DNA of 17,217 bases from an uncultured Actinomycetes bacterium (GTDB lineage: Bacteria; Actinomycetota; Actinomycetes; Nanopelagicales; Nanopelagicaceae): assembly GCA_903918325.1 (NCBI GenBank), contig CAIXDY010000181.1:1-17217 (forward strand), given 5' to 3'. Positions 1 to 7,974 of this stretch are shown here, piece by piece. A program made the position numbers and the translations under genes. The notes beneath the pieces were generated by a model. That model searched no databases. It saw nothing but the letters and a program-made list of their open reading frames with translations, and was not told the origin of the DNA. Position 1 is the stretch's first letter. Every line of letters begins with the position of its first letter.

Positions 1-1446
1 AAGGATTTCAGCACGTGATGCTGGATCTAAGTTGTTTGTTGGCTCATCAAGAAGCAAAACATTTGCCGCAGATACAACGAGAACCGCTAGCGCCAGGCGC
101 GTACGTTCTCCACCAGATAAAACTTTTACGGGCTTATGAACATCATCACCAACAAATAAGAATGAACCCAAAGTATTGCGTGCTTCAGGTTCGCGAATAT
201 CCGGCGTTGCCGACATCATGTTTTCTAATACAGAGCGCTCAAAATCCAAGGATTCGTGCTCCTGGGCGTAGTAACCAATTTTCAAACCATGACCATGTTC
301 AACTTTTCCAGTATCGGATTCAAGTTCACCGGCCAAGATTCGAAGCAGAGTTGTTTTACCGGCACCATTGAGACCAAGAATTACTACGCGTGAACCTTTA
401 TCAATAACGCAAGAAACATCGGTAAAGATTTCCAATGATCCATAGGATTTCGAAAGTTCTTCACCTGAAAGTGGAGTTTTGCCGCAAGGAGCTGGCGTAG
501 GAAAGCGAAGTCGGGCAACTTTGTCACTGACGCGAACATCTTCCAAACCACTGCGCAGCTTTTCAGCACGGCGCAACATACCTTGAGCAGCCGTTGCCTT
601 AGAAGCTTTAGCACGCATTTTCTCGCCCTGCTTCTGCAAAATCTCCGCACGCTTTTCAGCATTTGCGCGTTCTTTCTTACGGCGGTGTTCATCTTGTTCG
701 CGCTGCAATAAATAAGCTTTCCAACCCAAGTTATAAACATCGATAACGTTACGGTTGGCGTCTAAGTAAAAGACTTTATTTACTACGGTTTCGATCAAGT
801 TCACATCGTGGGAAATAATGACTAAGCCGCCTGAGTACTTAGCTAAAAATTCGCGCAGCCACATGATTGAGTCCGCATCTAAGTGGTTAGTCGGCTCATC
901 TAGTAAAAGTGTTTCAGCACCGCTAAAAAGGATGCGGGCTAATTCAATGCGGCGGCGTTGACCACCAGAAAGAGTAGAAAGTTCGTGACCAAAGACGGCT
1001 TCGGTAACCCCAAGGGATGTAGCGATCGCTTCAGCTTCAGCTGTTGCGGCATAACCACCGGCAGCACTGAACTCATGTTCAACGCGGGTGTATCGCTCCA
1101 TCGCTTTTTCTAGAGCTTCATCTTGGGCAGTGGCCATCTCTTCTTCAACTGCGCGCATGCGATGCGTAATCTGATCTAAATCACGTGCAGATAAAATTCG
1201 CTCAATTACCGTGCCCGGTTCATCACCTGTACGCGGATCTTGCGGCAAGTAACCGATTTTTCCGGTGCGATTTACCGCACCACCTGCCGGCATAGTTTCT
1301 CCAGCTAGTACTTTTGCAAGCGTTGATTTACCTGCACCATTTCGTCCAACAAAACCGATGCGGTCGCCGCTATTAATACGCACCGTTACGCCTTTAACGA
1401 GCAGGCGAGCACCTGCTCGTAGTTCTAGCGCTTGAGTTGAAATCAC
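1..1446 (-). CDS. ABC-F family ATPase, C-terminus cut by window edge
   Basis: Soluble duplicated ABC ATPase without membrane segments. ABC-F proteins act on the ribosome, as translation factors or antibiotic-protection proteins. I read 482 codons without a stop from a GTG at 1446-1444 to base 1; about 50 or more residues should lie outside the window. The first nucleotide-binding domain has Walker A GRNGAGKS (residues 34-41), LSGGQ (159-163), Walker B LLLDEPTNHLD (180-190) and the SHD switch (232-234). A charged, Lys/Arg/Ala-rich linker (about 243-340) matches the P-site tRNA-interacting linker of the family. The second domain has Walker A LNGAGKTT (359-366), LSGGE (443-447) and Walker B LLLDEPTNNLD (464-474). 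The opening with ELRAGARLL resembles the actinobacterial Rv1473-like group rather than EttA, but the substrate cannot be told. It starts 22 bp after the topoisomerase stop, with no Shine-Dalgarno; a TAAACT hexamer lies 5 nt before the GTG. Confidence 0.93.
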   Translation of the reverse strand, partial: MISTQALELRAGARLLVKGVTVRINSGDRIGFVGRNGAGKSTLAKVLAGETMPAGGAVNRTGKIGYLPQDPRTGDEPGTVIERILSARDLDQITHRMRAVEEEMATAQDEALEKAMERYTRVEHEFSAAGGYAATAEAEAIATSLGVTEAVFGHELSTLSGGQRRRIELARILFSGAETLLLDEPTNHLDADSIMWLREFLAKYSGGLVIISHDVNLIETVVNKVFYLDANRNVIDVYNLGWKAYLLQREQDEHRRKKERANAEKRAEILQKQGEKMRAKASKATAAQGMLRRAEKLRSGLEDVRVSDKVARLRFPTPAPCGKTPLSGEELSKSYGSLEIFTDVSCVIDKGSRVVILGLNGAGKTTLLRILAGELESDTGKVEHGHGLKIGYYAQEHESLDFERSVLENMMSATPDIREPEARNTLGSFLFVGDDVHKPVKVLSGGERTRLALAVLVVSAANVLLLDEPTNNLDPASRAEIL

Positions 1447-1468
1447 GCCGTAGTTTAACGGTTAAGGC

Positions 1469-3001
1469 TTAAGCAGCGCCAATTCTCGTTTTACGAGGAG
1501 TAGCAAATGACTTACCTACGGCAGTTAATTCATCAGAAACTTGAGTTTTAATCGCATCTTCACTCTTGAGCAGCTTTGTGAGTTCGGCGATTGTTGTTTT
1601 GAGTTCTTTTTGCTCAGTTTCAAGTTCTAACTTGCTCATCTTGGTTAAACGACGAAGTGGCATATCCAAGATGTAGGTGGCCTGTTCGTCATTGAGTTTA
1701 AAGTCTTTGATCAATTTCTCTTTAGCTTGTGCAGCGTCATCACTGGCACGGATAATCTTAATTACTTTATCGATATCGATAATTGCTTTAAGTAAACCAT
1801 CGACCAGCGTTAAACGCCCCTCAGCTTTAGCCTTACGGAACTCGCTACGTCGGCGGACAACTTCAATGCGGTGTTCAATGAAGACTTTTAATAGTTCTTT
1901 GATGCCCAGCGTCTGTGGCTTACCTTTGACAAGGGCTACAGCGTTAATGGAGAAAGCATCTTCCATCGGGGTGAGTGCATATAACTGCTCAAGCACGGTC
2001 TCGGGTTCAAAACCATTCTTGATTTCAATAACCACATTGGTGCCGGTCTGGCCATCAGTTAAATCGATAATGTCGCTAATGCCTTGAATTTTCTTGGCTT
2101 TAACTAGCGCAGCAATCCGCTCCACAACTTTTTCAGGTCCGATAGTAAATGGAAGTTCCTTAATTACGATTCCCATTTTGCGAGAAGAGACTTTTTCAAT
2201 CTCAACCGTTGCGCGAACTTTGAAAGAACCTTTACCGGTGGCATACGCCTCGCGCACGCCTTCCAGACCAACAATTTCTCCACCAGTTGGAAAATCCGGA
2301 CCTGGTACAAATTTCATCAATTGCTTCACTGTTGCCGTTGGATTTTCAATTAAGAATTTAGTTGCCGCAATTACTTCGCCTAAATTATGCGGTGCCATGT
2401 TAGTAGCCATACCAACGGCAATTCCTGAGCCACCGTTAACTAGCAAGTTGGGATAAGCCGCAGGAAGTACGAGCGGTTCAGCTAGTTGTCCGTCATAGTT
2501 AGGACCAAAATCAACTGTGTTTTCATCGGCTTCGGCAACCATTGCCATAGCAGCGGTTGCAAGTCGTGCTTCGGTATAGCGCATCGCTGCAGGACCTGCA
2601 TCGAGTGAACCAAAGTTTCCGTGACCATCAATGAGTGGCAGACGCATTGAAAATGATTGGGCCATACGAACGAGTGCGTCATAAATTGCGCCATCACCGT
2701 GAGGGTGCAATTTACCCATCACTTCACCAACGACACGTGCACTCTTTACATGGCCACGTTCTGGACGAAGACCCATATCGGCCATCTGATGCAAGATGCG
2801 GCGGTGTACAGGTTTTAAACCATCGCGTGCATCAGGTAGCGCACGTGAATAAATAACAGAGTATGCATATTCAAGAAAAGATTCAGAAACTTCTTTTGAT
2901 ACATCAATGTCAACGATCTTTCCTGGAAATTCTCCAGGCTTTGGACCGACAGGTTTCTTTCCTTTTGCCGCAGTTTTAGCGGGACTCTTCGCAGTTGCCA
3001 T
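1469..3001 (-). CDS. parC: Type IIA DNA topoisomerase subunit A (ParC/GyrA-like), lacks C-terminal domain
   Basis: Breaks and rejoins DNA duplexes together with a GyrB/ParE ATPase subunit, which is not in this window. The N-terminal winged-helix/tower core is complete. The quinolone-pocket helix reads HPHGDGAIYD (99-108), the active-site tyrosine is Y142 in MRYTE, and a coiled coil follows (about 355-490). The protein then stops at 510 residues after a basic tail. GyrA and actinobacterial ParC are normally 800 or more residues, with a C-terminal beta-pinwheel that wraps DNA. That domain is absent, and only 22 bp separate the stop from the next gene. I chose ATG 3001 (MATAKS...). ATG 3010 would add three residues but overlaps a possible -10 (CACAAT, 3014-3009 on the minus strand), and neither start has a Shine-Dalgarno. 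The symbol parC is preferred over gyrA because of the similarity to actinobacterial ParC and the absence of gyrB next door; it remains tentative. Confidence 0.93.
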   Translation of the reverse strand: MATAKSPAKTAAKGKKPVGPKPGEFPGKIVDIDVSKEVSESFLEYAYSVIYSRALPDARDGLKPVHRRILHQMADMGLRPERGHVKSARVVGEVMGKLHPHGDGAIYDALVRMAQSFSMRLPLIDGHGNFGSLDAGPAAMRYTEARLATAAMAMVAEADENTVDFGPNYDGQLAEPLVLPAAYPNLLVNGGSGIAVGMATNMAPHNLGEVIAATKFLIENPTATVKQLMKFVPGPDFPTGGEIVGLEGVREAYATGKGSFKVRATVEIEKVSSRKMGIVIKELPFTIGPEKVVERIAALVKAKKIQGISDIIDLTDGQTGTNVVIEIKNGFEPETVLEQLYALTPMEDAFSINAVALVKGKPQTLGIKELLKVFIEHRIEVVRRRSEFRKAKAEGRLTLVDGLLKAIIDIDKVIKIIRASDDAAQAKEKLIKDFKLNDEQATYILDMPLRRLTKMSKLELETEQKELKTTIAELTKLLKSEDAIKTQVSDELTAVGKSFATPRKTRIGAA

Positions 3002-3027
3002 GGGGAGCATTGTGCCAAGGGAGTGGA

Positions 3028-3909
3028 TTAATTCAGGGGAGGGCGCGCCCCAACACTAGATACACACTTTGCGGCAAGTGCGGTTCCTGCAGATAAAGCT
3101 TGCTCGAGATCTTGTGTTTCAAGCCACTTTGGAATAAATGCCGCGGCAAAGGAATCACCGGCACCTGTTGTATCAACAACATTGGTTGTGATTGCTGGGA
3201 CCTTTACGAATTTGCCGTGATGAACCGCAGTGGCACCACGTGAACCAAGTTTGATCACAACAAGTGGCGTGTGTTTATTGAGATTCTCTTCGGCGACTTC
3301 TAAATCATCAGATCCACCTAAGTAGCGCGCTTCTTCAGAGTTCAAGAGAATTCCATCCATTAATTCAACCCACGATAAGACTTCTTCGCGGGAAACAATC
3401 TTCATTGCACCAGTTGTAGTCGGGTCAAAAAATATTGGAATCCCAGCGCTTTTAATCTTTTTAATCATTGCAAGCACTGCGTCACGACTTCTGAAATCAA
3501 GAAGGGCATAACCACTCACATACGCACCACTAAATCCATCTAACGGAGGTAGATCACTCATCTCTAAGTCAGCGTTAGCGCCGTTATCGGGGAACATTGT
3601 GCGCTCACCATTGGAATCCACCAAAATAACTACTACGCCTGTTGGTCTTCCAGAATGCATCAGATTTGAGTGTTCAACGCCGTACTTATCTAAATCTGAA
3701 ATCAAAGCAAAACCAACGGGGTCATTTCCAACTCGGGCAACAAGTTGGGCTTTCGAAAATGTGCGGGTTATCCAAGTTGCAACGTTGGCAGCTTGCCCAC
3801 CTGGATGTGTAGAAATCTTGCTAGCCGTGTCATTTCCATAATTGATGTGTTCTTTCAACTGCGCAATCACGTCAAGGGCAAGATCGCCAATACATAGAAT
3901 TTTGGTCAA
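3028..3909 (-). CDS. psuK: PfkB-family sugar kinase, probable pseudouridine kinase
   Basis: Ribokinase-fold kinase of 293 residues. The first PfkB signature is GGQAANVA (37-44). The second is DTTGAGDSF (246-254), with the catalytic base Asp252 and the anion hole GAGD. The tail (AAKCVSSVGARP) is typical of the family. Sequence alone does not separate pseudouridine kinase from other ribokinase-like enzymes. The assignment rests on its position: it follows psuG with a 4-nt overlap (3906-3909) and starts at TTG, so the two are probably translated together. Predicted reaction: ATP plus pseudouridine gives pseudouridine 5'-phosphate, the substrate of PsuG. It ends 26 bp before the topoisomerase start. 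Ribokinase or another nucleoside kinase is the alternative. Confidence 0.88.
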   Translation of the reverse strand: MTKILCIGDLALDVIAQLKEHINYGNDTASKISTHPGGQAANVATWITRTFSKAQLVARVGNDPVGFALISDLDKYGVEHSNLMHSGRPTGVVVILVDSNGERTMFPDNGANADLEMSDLPPLDGFSGAYVSGYALLDFRSRDAVLAMIKKIKSAGIPIFFDPTTTGAMKIVSREEVLSWVELMDGILLNSEEARYLGGSDDLEVAEENLNKHTPLVVIKLGSRGATAVHHGKFVKVPAITTNVVDTTGAGDSFAAAFIPKWLETQDLEQALSAGTALAAKCVSSVGARPPLN

Positions 3910-4808
3910 TTCAGCGCCATCGCTATTTCTGCAGCTAGTGCACAGTTAGATTTAATAATTTCAGTATTAATAGCCAAAGACTCACCATTACTTGCGGTGT
4001 GAAAATGTTCCAGTAAATATGGGGTTACGTACTTGCCATCGATTCCATCGCGTGCAGCATTTGCCAGGCCAGTTGCCAAGATTTCATCGTGACGTGATTT
4101 AAGCATCTCTTTCGCTACTGGATTGGTAACAATCAATGCATGGTTAGAAGTCGCAACGGCGGTTCGAGCTTTGATGATTGTCGCGATCTCGGCCGCTGAA
4201 TCAACGCGATGCTCAATCTCATACCCTGAATCAGTGAGATAAAAACCTGGAAAACGATTGGTCTTATATCCAACGATGCCAATTGCCAGGGTTTCAAGTC
4301 GCTCTAGAGTTGCGTGAACATCCAAAATAGATTTCACTCCCGCGCAAACAACGGTCATATCTAATTGCGAGAGTGCAGTTAAATCGGCAGATTCATCAAA
4401 TGATTCATTTGCTCCGCGGTGCACTCCGCCTAAGCCACCTGTTGCGAAAACTTTAATTCCTGCGATTGCAGCAATATGCGCCGTTGCCGCAACGGTTGTT
4501 GCCGCACTTTTTCCTTGAGCCACAATAATTGCTAAATCTCGACTGGATGCTTTAGAAATATCATCACGATTGGCAATTGCATCGAGTTCATGTGCTTCAA
4601 GGCCAATATGAACCACGCCATCTAATAAGGCAATGGTGGCCGGAACTGCGCCAAGATTTCGGATGATACTTTCGCACTCACGTGCTACTTCTAAGTTAGA
4701 AGGCCGTGGCAAACCATGACTAATAATTGTTGATTCAAGAGCAACGATGGGCTTGCCGGCAGCCAAAGCTGCCGAGACCTCGGACGAGTACTTAATTGCA
4801 CTGCTCAT
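3906..4808 (-). CDS. psuG: Pseudouridine-5'-phosphate glycosidase
   Basis: Cleaves the C-C glycosidic bond of pseudouridine 5'-phosphate, giving uracil and ribose 5-phosphate. This is the IndA/PsuG family (PF04227), about 300 residues, cytoplasmic, Mn-dependent. Residues matching the known E. coli active site are visible: Glu25 in ALEST, Lys86 in SKASSRDL, Asp142 in the FDESADL segment, and Lys159 in CAGVKSILD, the lysine that forms the covalent sugar intermediate. The glycine-rich FATGGLGGVHRG (121-132) is also typical. Length 300 is complete. The ATG at 4808 is preceded by TAAGGT and a 6-nt spacer, which suggests a leaderless transcript, although the AAGG inside that hexamer could also act as a weak Shine-Dalgarno. 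It leads psuG-psuK and diverges from the phosphodiesterase gene across 38 bp. Confidence 0.96.
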   Translation of the reverse strand: MSSAIKYSSEVSAALAAGKPIVALESTIISHGLPRPSNLEVARECESIIRNLGAVPATIALLDGVVHIGLEAHELDAIANRDDISKASSRDLAIIVAQGKSAATTVAATAHIAAIAGIKVFATGGLGGVHRGANESFDESADLTALSQLDMTVVCAGVKSILDVHATLERLETLAIGIVGYKTNRFPGFYLTDSGYEIEHRVDSAAEIATIIKARTAVATSNHALIVTNPVAKEMLKSRHDEILATGLANAARDGIDGKYVTPYLLEHFHTASNGESLAINTEIIKSNCALAAEIAMALN

Positions 4809-4814
4809 GGGTCA

Positions 4815-4820
4815 ACCTTA
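4815..4820 (-). promoter_or_regulatory. Proposed -10 element for psuG (leaderless)
   Basis: On the minus strand the hexamer TAAGGT (preceded by GGC) is followed by exactly 6 nt and then the psuG ATG at 4808. That spacing would put the transcription start on the A of the ATG. No convincing -35 is visible. Inferred from spacing and from the same pattern at other starts in this window. Confidence 0.5.
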
Positions 4821-4834
4821 GCCGATGAAAGTGG

Positions 4835-4840
4835 CAAGAT
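4835..4840 (+). promoter_or_regulatory. Proposed -10 element for the phosphodiesterase gene (leaderless)
   Basis: CAAGAT preceded by TGG (an extended -10 pattern) lies 6 nt before the GTG start at 4847. The 11-mer GTGGCAAGATA at 4831-4841 recurs at 8797-8807 before rplS. No Shine-Dalgarno precedes the GTG, which fits a leaderless mRNA. Confidence 0.45.
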
Positions 4841-4846
4841 AAGCAC

Positions 4847-5953
4847 GTGCATTTATCGCAGATAACTCCATCGATCTTTTCTTCGTTGGGTTTAACTACT
4901 GCGCAGGATTCATTAGCTATTGGAGCCTCGCCTTTTGGCCGAGAGCTGTTGTTTCTCATCGATGGTTTTGGTGCCGATGTATTTGAAAAATATTCCGATG
5001 CAATGCCAGCAATCTCTAAACTCACAAATTTTGGAACGGTACAAACATCGTTCCCATCAACCACGGCTACATCTTTAGCTACATTAACAACCGGTACATT
5101 GCCTGGAGTTCATGGAATGTTGGGCTATACCGTGCAAGTTCCGCGCAGCGGGGGACGAATTCTTAATGCGCTCAAGTGGGATGAACGTGTGGATCCAATG
5201 AACTGGCAACCGGTACCAACTTTATTTGAACGTGCAGTTGCGCAAAACATCAACGTCACGCATGTTGCCGCTAAGCGCTATGAAAATTCGGGTTTTACTC
5301 GCGCAGTTTTTCGTGGCGCGCATTACAAAGGTGCAAATGTTGCCACCGATTTAATTGCTGAAACTAAAGCCGCACTTCAAAAATCACCATCTTTTGTTTA
5401 TCTTTATGTCAATGATTTAGATTCTGCTGGCCATAGCGATGGCGTAGGTAGCGATAAATGGTTAGCGGCCTTAACTATGATTGATCAAATGTTTGCGCAC
5501 TTAATGAAAGAAATGCCACAGGGCACGCGAATTTGGTTAACTTCTGATCACGGCATGATTAACGTGGAAGAAAAAATAGTCATAGGTCAAGACAATCCAC
5601 TTCTAGATGGTGTTGCCGTTATTGGCGGCGAACCACGTGCCCGCCATCTATATTTATTGCCCGAGTTAGATAGCCAAAGCGCACGTAGCGAAGTGGCAAG
5701 TAAATGGCAGGAATTCCTTAAGGAAAGCGCCATCGTAATGACACGCGAAAAAGCCCTAGCTAGCAATCTTTTTGGAAGTGATGTAACCGCTGATTCCAAA
5801 GATCGGATGGGAGAAGTAATTGCAATTGCGCAAAATGGAGTTGTTTTATTAGACCCAGAACGCGCCGAAAAAGAAGGCGCAATGGTTGGTCATCATGGCG
5901 CAGATAGTGAAATTGAATCGAACGTTGGCTTGCTTACAACAACATTAAGTTAA
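4847..5953 (+). CDS. Alkaline-phosphatase-superfamily phosphodiesterase / nucleotide pyrophosphatase
   Basis: Metal-dependent hydrolase of the type I phosphodiesterase/nucleotide pyrophosphatase family (PF01663), 368 residues. The two-zinc site can be traced: Asp39 in LIDGFGAD, nucleophile Thr73 (or Thr72) in FPSTTATS, Asp192 and His196 in NDLDSAGHS, Asp234-His235 in TSDHGM, and a late histidine in VGHHGAD (349-350). No signal peptide or membrane segment is evident, so it is probably cytoplasmic, unlike secreted NPP enzymes. The start is GTG at 4847, six bases after a -10-like CAAGAT and without a Shine-Dalgarno. Its stop abuts the sepH stop with no intervening base. The natural substrate is unknown: nucleotide sugars, dinucleotides or phosphonate-type diesters are possible. 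Confidence 0.9.
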   Translation: MHLSQITPSIFSSLGLTTAQDSLAIGASPFGRELLFLIDGFGADVFEKYSDAMPAISKLTNFGTVQTSFPSTTATSLATLTTGTLPGVHGMLGYTVQVPRSGGRILNALKWDERVDPMNWQPVPTLFERAVAQNINVTHVAAKRYENSGFTRAVFRGAHYKGANVATDLIAETKAALQKSPSFVYLYVNDLDSAGHSDGVGSDKWLAALTMIDQMFAHLMKEMPQGTRIWLTSDHGMINVEEKIVIGQDNPLLDGVAVIGGEPRARHLYLLPELDSQSARSEVASKWQEFLKESAIVMTREKALASNLFGSDVTADSKDRMGEVIAIAQNGVVLLDPERAEKEGAMVGHHGADSEIESNVGLLTTTLS

Positions 5954-6733
5954 TTACTGATCTTCCGTTGGCTTAATACCAAACATAATTTCATCCCAAC
6001 TTGGAACTTTCGCACGTGCGACAACACCATCACGTGCAGCCTCATCATCTGGAACTTCACGAATCACTGCTAAACGTGGAACTTCGGGCATAGGTGCAGA
6101 TTCATCACGAAGGGATGGGTGATTTCCATCTGAATAAACAAGTCCGGGAGTAGGCATCTGACGCGCTGGTGGTTCATCGCCCATCATCCACCGCGCATTT
6201 TCATCGGTTGAAGTAAGTGTGCGGCGGGTGACATCGAAATTCCACTGGGCAATTCCAACGCCATTTGAATTTGGATAGTGAAGTTCAACGGTCCATGTTC
6301 CATCTTCATGACGCCATGTATTCCAAGAAAGATCCGATGAATCGATATTGCGTGGAGCTAGGCGTGAAATTACAACACCAAGCAAATTAACTGGATCACG
6401 ACCGCCTTCTTTGCGAACTGAAACTTGTTGAGCTTGATCAATGATGTAGATACGCTCTTGCAAAATTGGACCTGAAAAGCGTTCAACTTTTTCAATTGAA
6501 ATATTATTTTCACGCGCTAGTTCTTCGGCAAGTTCACCAGCACGTAAGCGACGTTGAATTTCCTTAATTGAAATTGTTTCTGATTCTTGTTCCGGCACGG
6601 CACTTAATCGAGGTTGATTAACAGTGGCGCGCAAAGTGTCGCTGATTCGAACTGTGAATTCGTTGCCGTCATTGTCATGTAAAGACAAGTGGGTGCCGTC
6701 ATCGCTCTTGCCGTTTAGTCGAAGCTCAGTCAC
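5954..6733 (-). CDS. sepH: SepH-family septation protein (DUF3071)
   Basis: Actinobacterial FtsZ-binding division protein; in Streptomyces SepH binds FtsZ and promotes Z-ring assembly. The 259 residues show the expected layout: an N-terminal DUF3071 domain opening with TELRLNGKSDDGTHL, a helix-turn-helix-like segment (about 56-92, IKEIQRRLRAGELAEEL to KVERFSGPI), a middle region with a conserved tryptophan-rich stretch (136-165), and a low-complexity linker. It ends with the lineage-typical motif AKVPSWDEIMFG (241-252). It is shorter than the roughly 340-residue Streptomyces protein because the linker is reduced. Translation starts at GTG 6733 and overlaps the end of the MFS gene by 8 nt, so it should be co-transcribed with it and translationally coupled. 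The stop codon directly faces that of the phosphodiesterase gene. Confidence 0.94.
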   Translation of the reverse strand: MTELRLNGKSDDGTHLSLHDNDGNEFTVRISDTLRATVNQPRLSAVPEQESETISIKEIQRRLRAGELAEELARENNISIEKVERFSGPILQERIYIIDQAQQVSVRKEGGRDPVNLLGVVISRLAPRNIDSSDLSWNTWRHEDGTWTVELHYPNSNGVGIAQWNFDVTRRTLTSTDENARWMMGDEPPARQMPTPGLVYSDGNHPSLRDESAPMPEVPRLAVIREVPDDEAARDGVVARAKVPSWDEIMFGIKPTEDQ

Positions 6734-7967
6734 GGTTCAGAGAGTAATGGATGAGCCCCTTATAAATGCGAAAGAAGGGCAGTGTTGCAAGTAGAGCCGC
6801 GCACATAAATCCCAAGGGCACCCAAAATGCAGTGCGTGCCCCGTAGTTATCAATTACCCAGCCGGCCAACGCGCTAGAAACTGCACCACCTAATGGCATG
6901 CCCGCAACGACCCAAGTGAAAGATTCAGTGATCTGTTCGCTGGGAACTGCATCTTGGACAACGCTGTAAGCATTGATGATCAGTGGGGCTATGGCAAAGC
7001 CATTGAAGAATAAAGCGACTCCTAGCCACAGAAGTGAATGAACAAATATAAATGGAATGGAAAGAAGCGTAAGTGAGATTAAGAAAATGAGAAAGCGTGA
7101 TGCGGTGCTCATTTTCCATTTAATCAAGCCATTGATTACCGCCATTACTGCACTTCCAGATGCCCAGACCGCTAGCAATAAACCAGATTGCGCTCTATGC
7201 CCATGGCTTTGGGAAAAACCAACCACCACAATTGCAATTGCACCAAAGAAGCCACCAGTAAAAGTTGTGGCCAAAGCAATGGCACGCACGATAGGCAAAC
7301 CAATGACAGGTGGATATGGATCTTTAGTGCGCACTGGGGACGGTGGTGGTTCCGTGGCTTTTTGCATTGCAAAGAGCGGCATGCCTATGGCCAAAAAGAT
7401 CATTCCCGCAATTAATCCGGCAGCTGGTGCGATTGAGGTGGCACAAGCCGTGGCAGTGATTGGCCCAATGATAAATACGACTTCATCCATTAGTGCTTCA
7501 TAAGAGTAAGCCGTATTTACTAGATGCTTGTCCTGCTCATCTTCAACCGTTGTAGATTTATCTGGACTCAGAACATGTAGCCACCGACGACGAACTAATC
7601 CGCCGGTATTAATTGAGGAGAGTTCGGCAAGAATAATTGAAACAAACCAGGTCCATACCGGTGCATTGTTAATCACAAGAATAATGAAAATAGTGAGCCC
7701 AGCCAGCTTAAGAGGAACTACTCGGAGCAACATTTTGCTCTGGCCGATGCGGTCTGAAACTCTGGACCAATAAGGCGTTGATAGTGAAATTACAATTGAT
7801 GCAACCGCACTGAGTGCACCAGCTAAAGCATATGAATTGCGTACTGATACAACGATAAAAATTAGGGCGAGTGAGTCCATTGAAATTGGCATTCGACCAA
7901 TGAGTGCGGGTATAGAAAACTTCATCGCCCCCGGAGTACGAAACAAGGTTGTATATGCCGAGAACAT
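6726..7967 (-). CDS. MFS transporter, substrate unknown
   Basis: Integral membrane protein of 413 residues with about 12 hydrophobic helices in two halves, separated by a charged cytoplasmic loop near residues 200-215 (EPPPSPVRTKDP). The SRVSDRIGQSKML segment (about 72-84) is the cytoplasmic loop 2-3 signature of the major facilitator superfamily. The opening with LFRTPGAMKF and GRMPISM is typical of an actinobacterial MFS group often annotated only as MFS transporter. No substrate can be read from the sequence; efflux is as likely as uptake. The ATG at 7967 has no Shine-Dalgarno and lies 7 nt after TAGACT, suggesting a leaderless mRNA. It is first in a two-gene unit with sepH (8-nt overlap) and diverges from the inositol-monophosphatase-family gene across 34 bp. 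Confidence 0.92.
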   Translation of the reverse strand: MFSAYTTLFRTPGAMKFSIPALIGRMPISMDSLALIFIVVSVRNSYALAGALSAVASIVISLSTPYWSRVSDRIGQSKMLLRVVPLKLAGLTIFIILVINNAPVWTWFVSIILAELSSINTGGLVRRRWLHVLSPDKSTTVEDEQDKHLVNTAYSYEALMDEVVFIIGPITATACATSIAPAAGLIAGMIFLAIGMPLFAMQKATEPPPSPVRTKDPYPPVIGLPIVRAIALATTFTGGFFGAIAIVVVGFSQSHGHRAQSGLLLAVWASGSAVMAVINGLIKWKMSTASRFLIFLISLTLLSIPFIFVHSLLWLGVALFFNGFAIAPLIINAYSVVQDAVPSEQITESFTWVVAGMPLGGAVSSALAGWVIDNYGARTAFWVPLGFMCAALLATLPFFRIYKGLIHYSLNRD

Positions 7968-7974
7968 GTCGCTC

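Noticed and set aside
1469..1500. Topoisomerase gene as a pseudogene truncated by a recent frameshift
   Set aside because: No remnant of the C-terminal domain fits in the 22 bp before the next gene, whose start is well conserved, and the catalytic motifs are intact.
1677..2456. Two plus-strand open frames (136 and 120 codons) opposite the topoisomerase gene
   Set aside because: They lie wholly inside a strongly conserved gene in antisense, have no recognisable motifs or ribosome binding sites, and are rich in Ser/Thr/Ile as expected for complementary frames.
7057..7503. 148-codon plus-strand frame opposite the MFS gene
   Set aside because: Its hydrophilic, Lys/Pro/Ala-rich sequence is the mirror of membrane-helix codons; no start signal or family resemblance.
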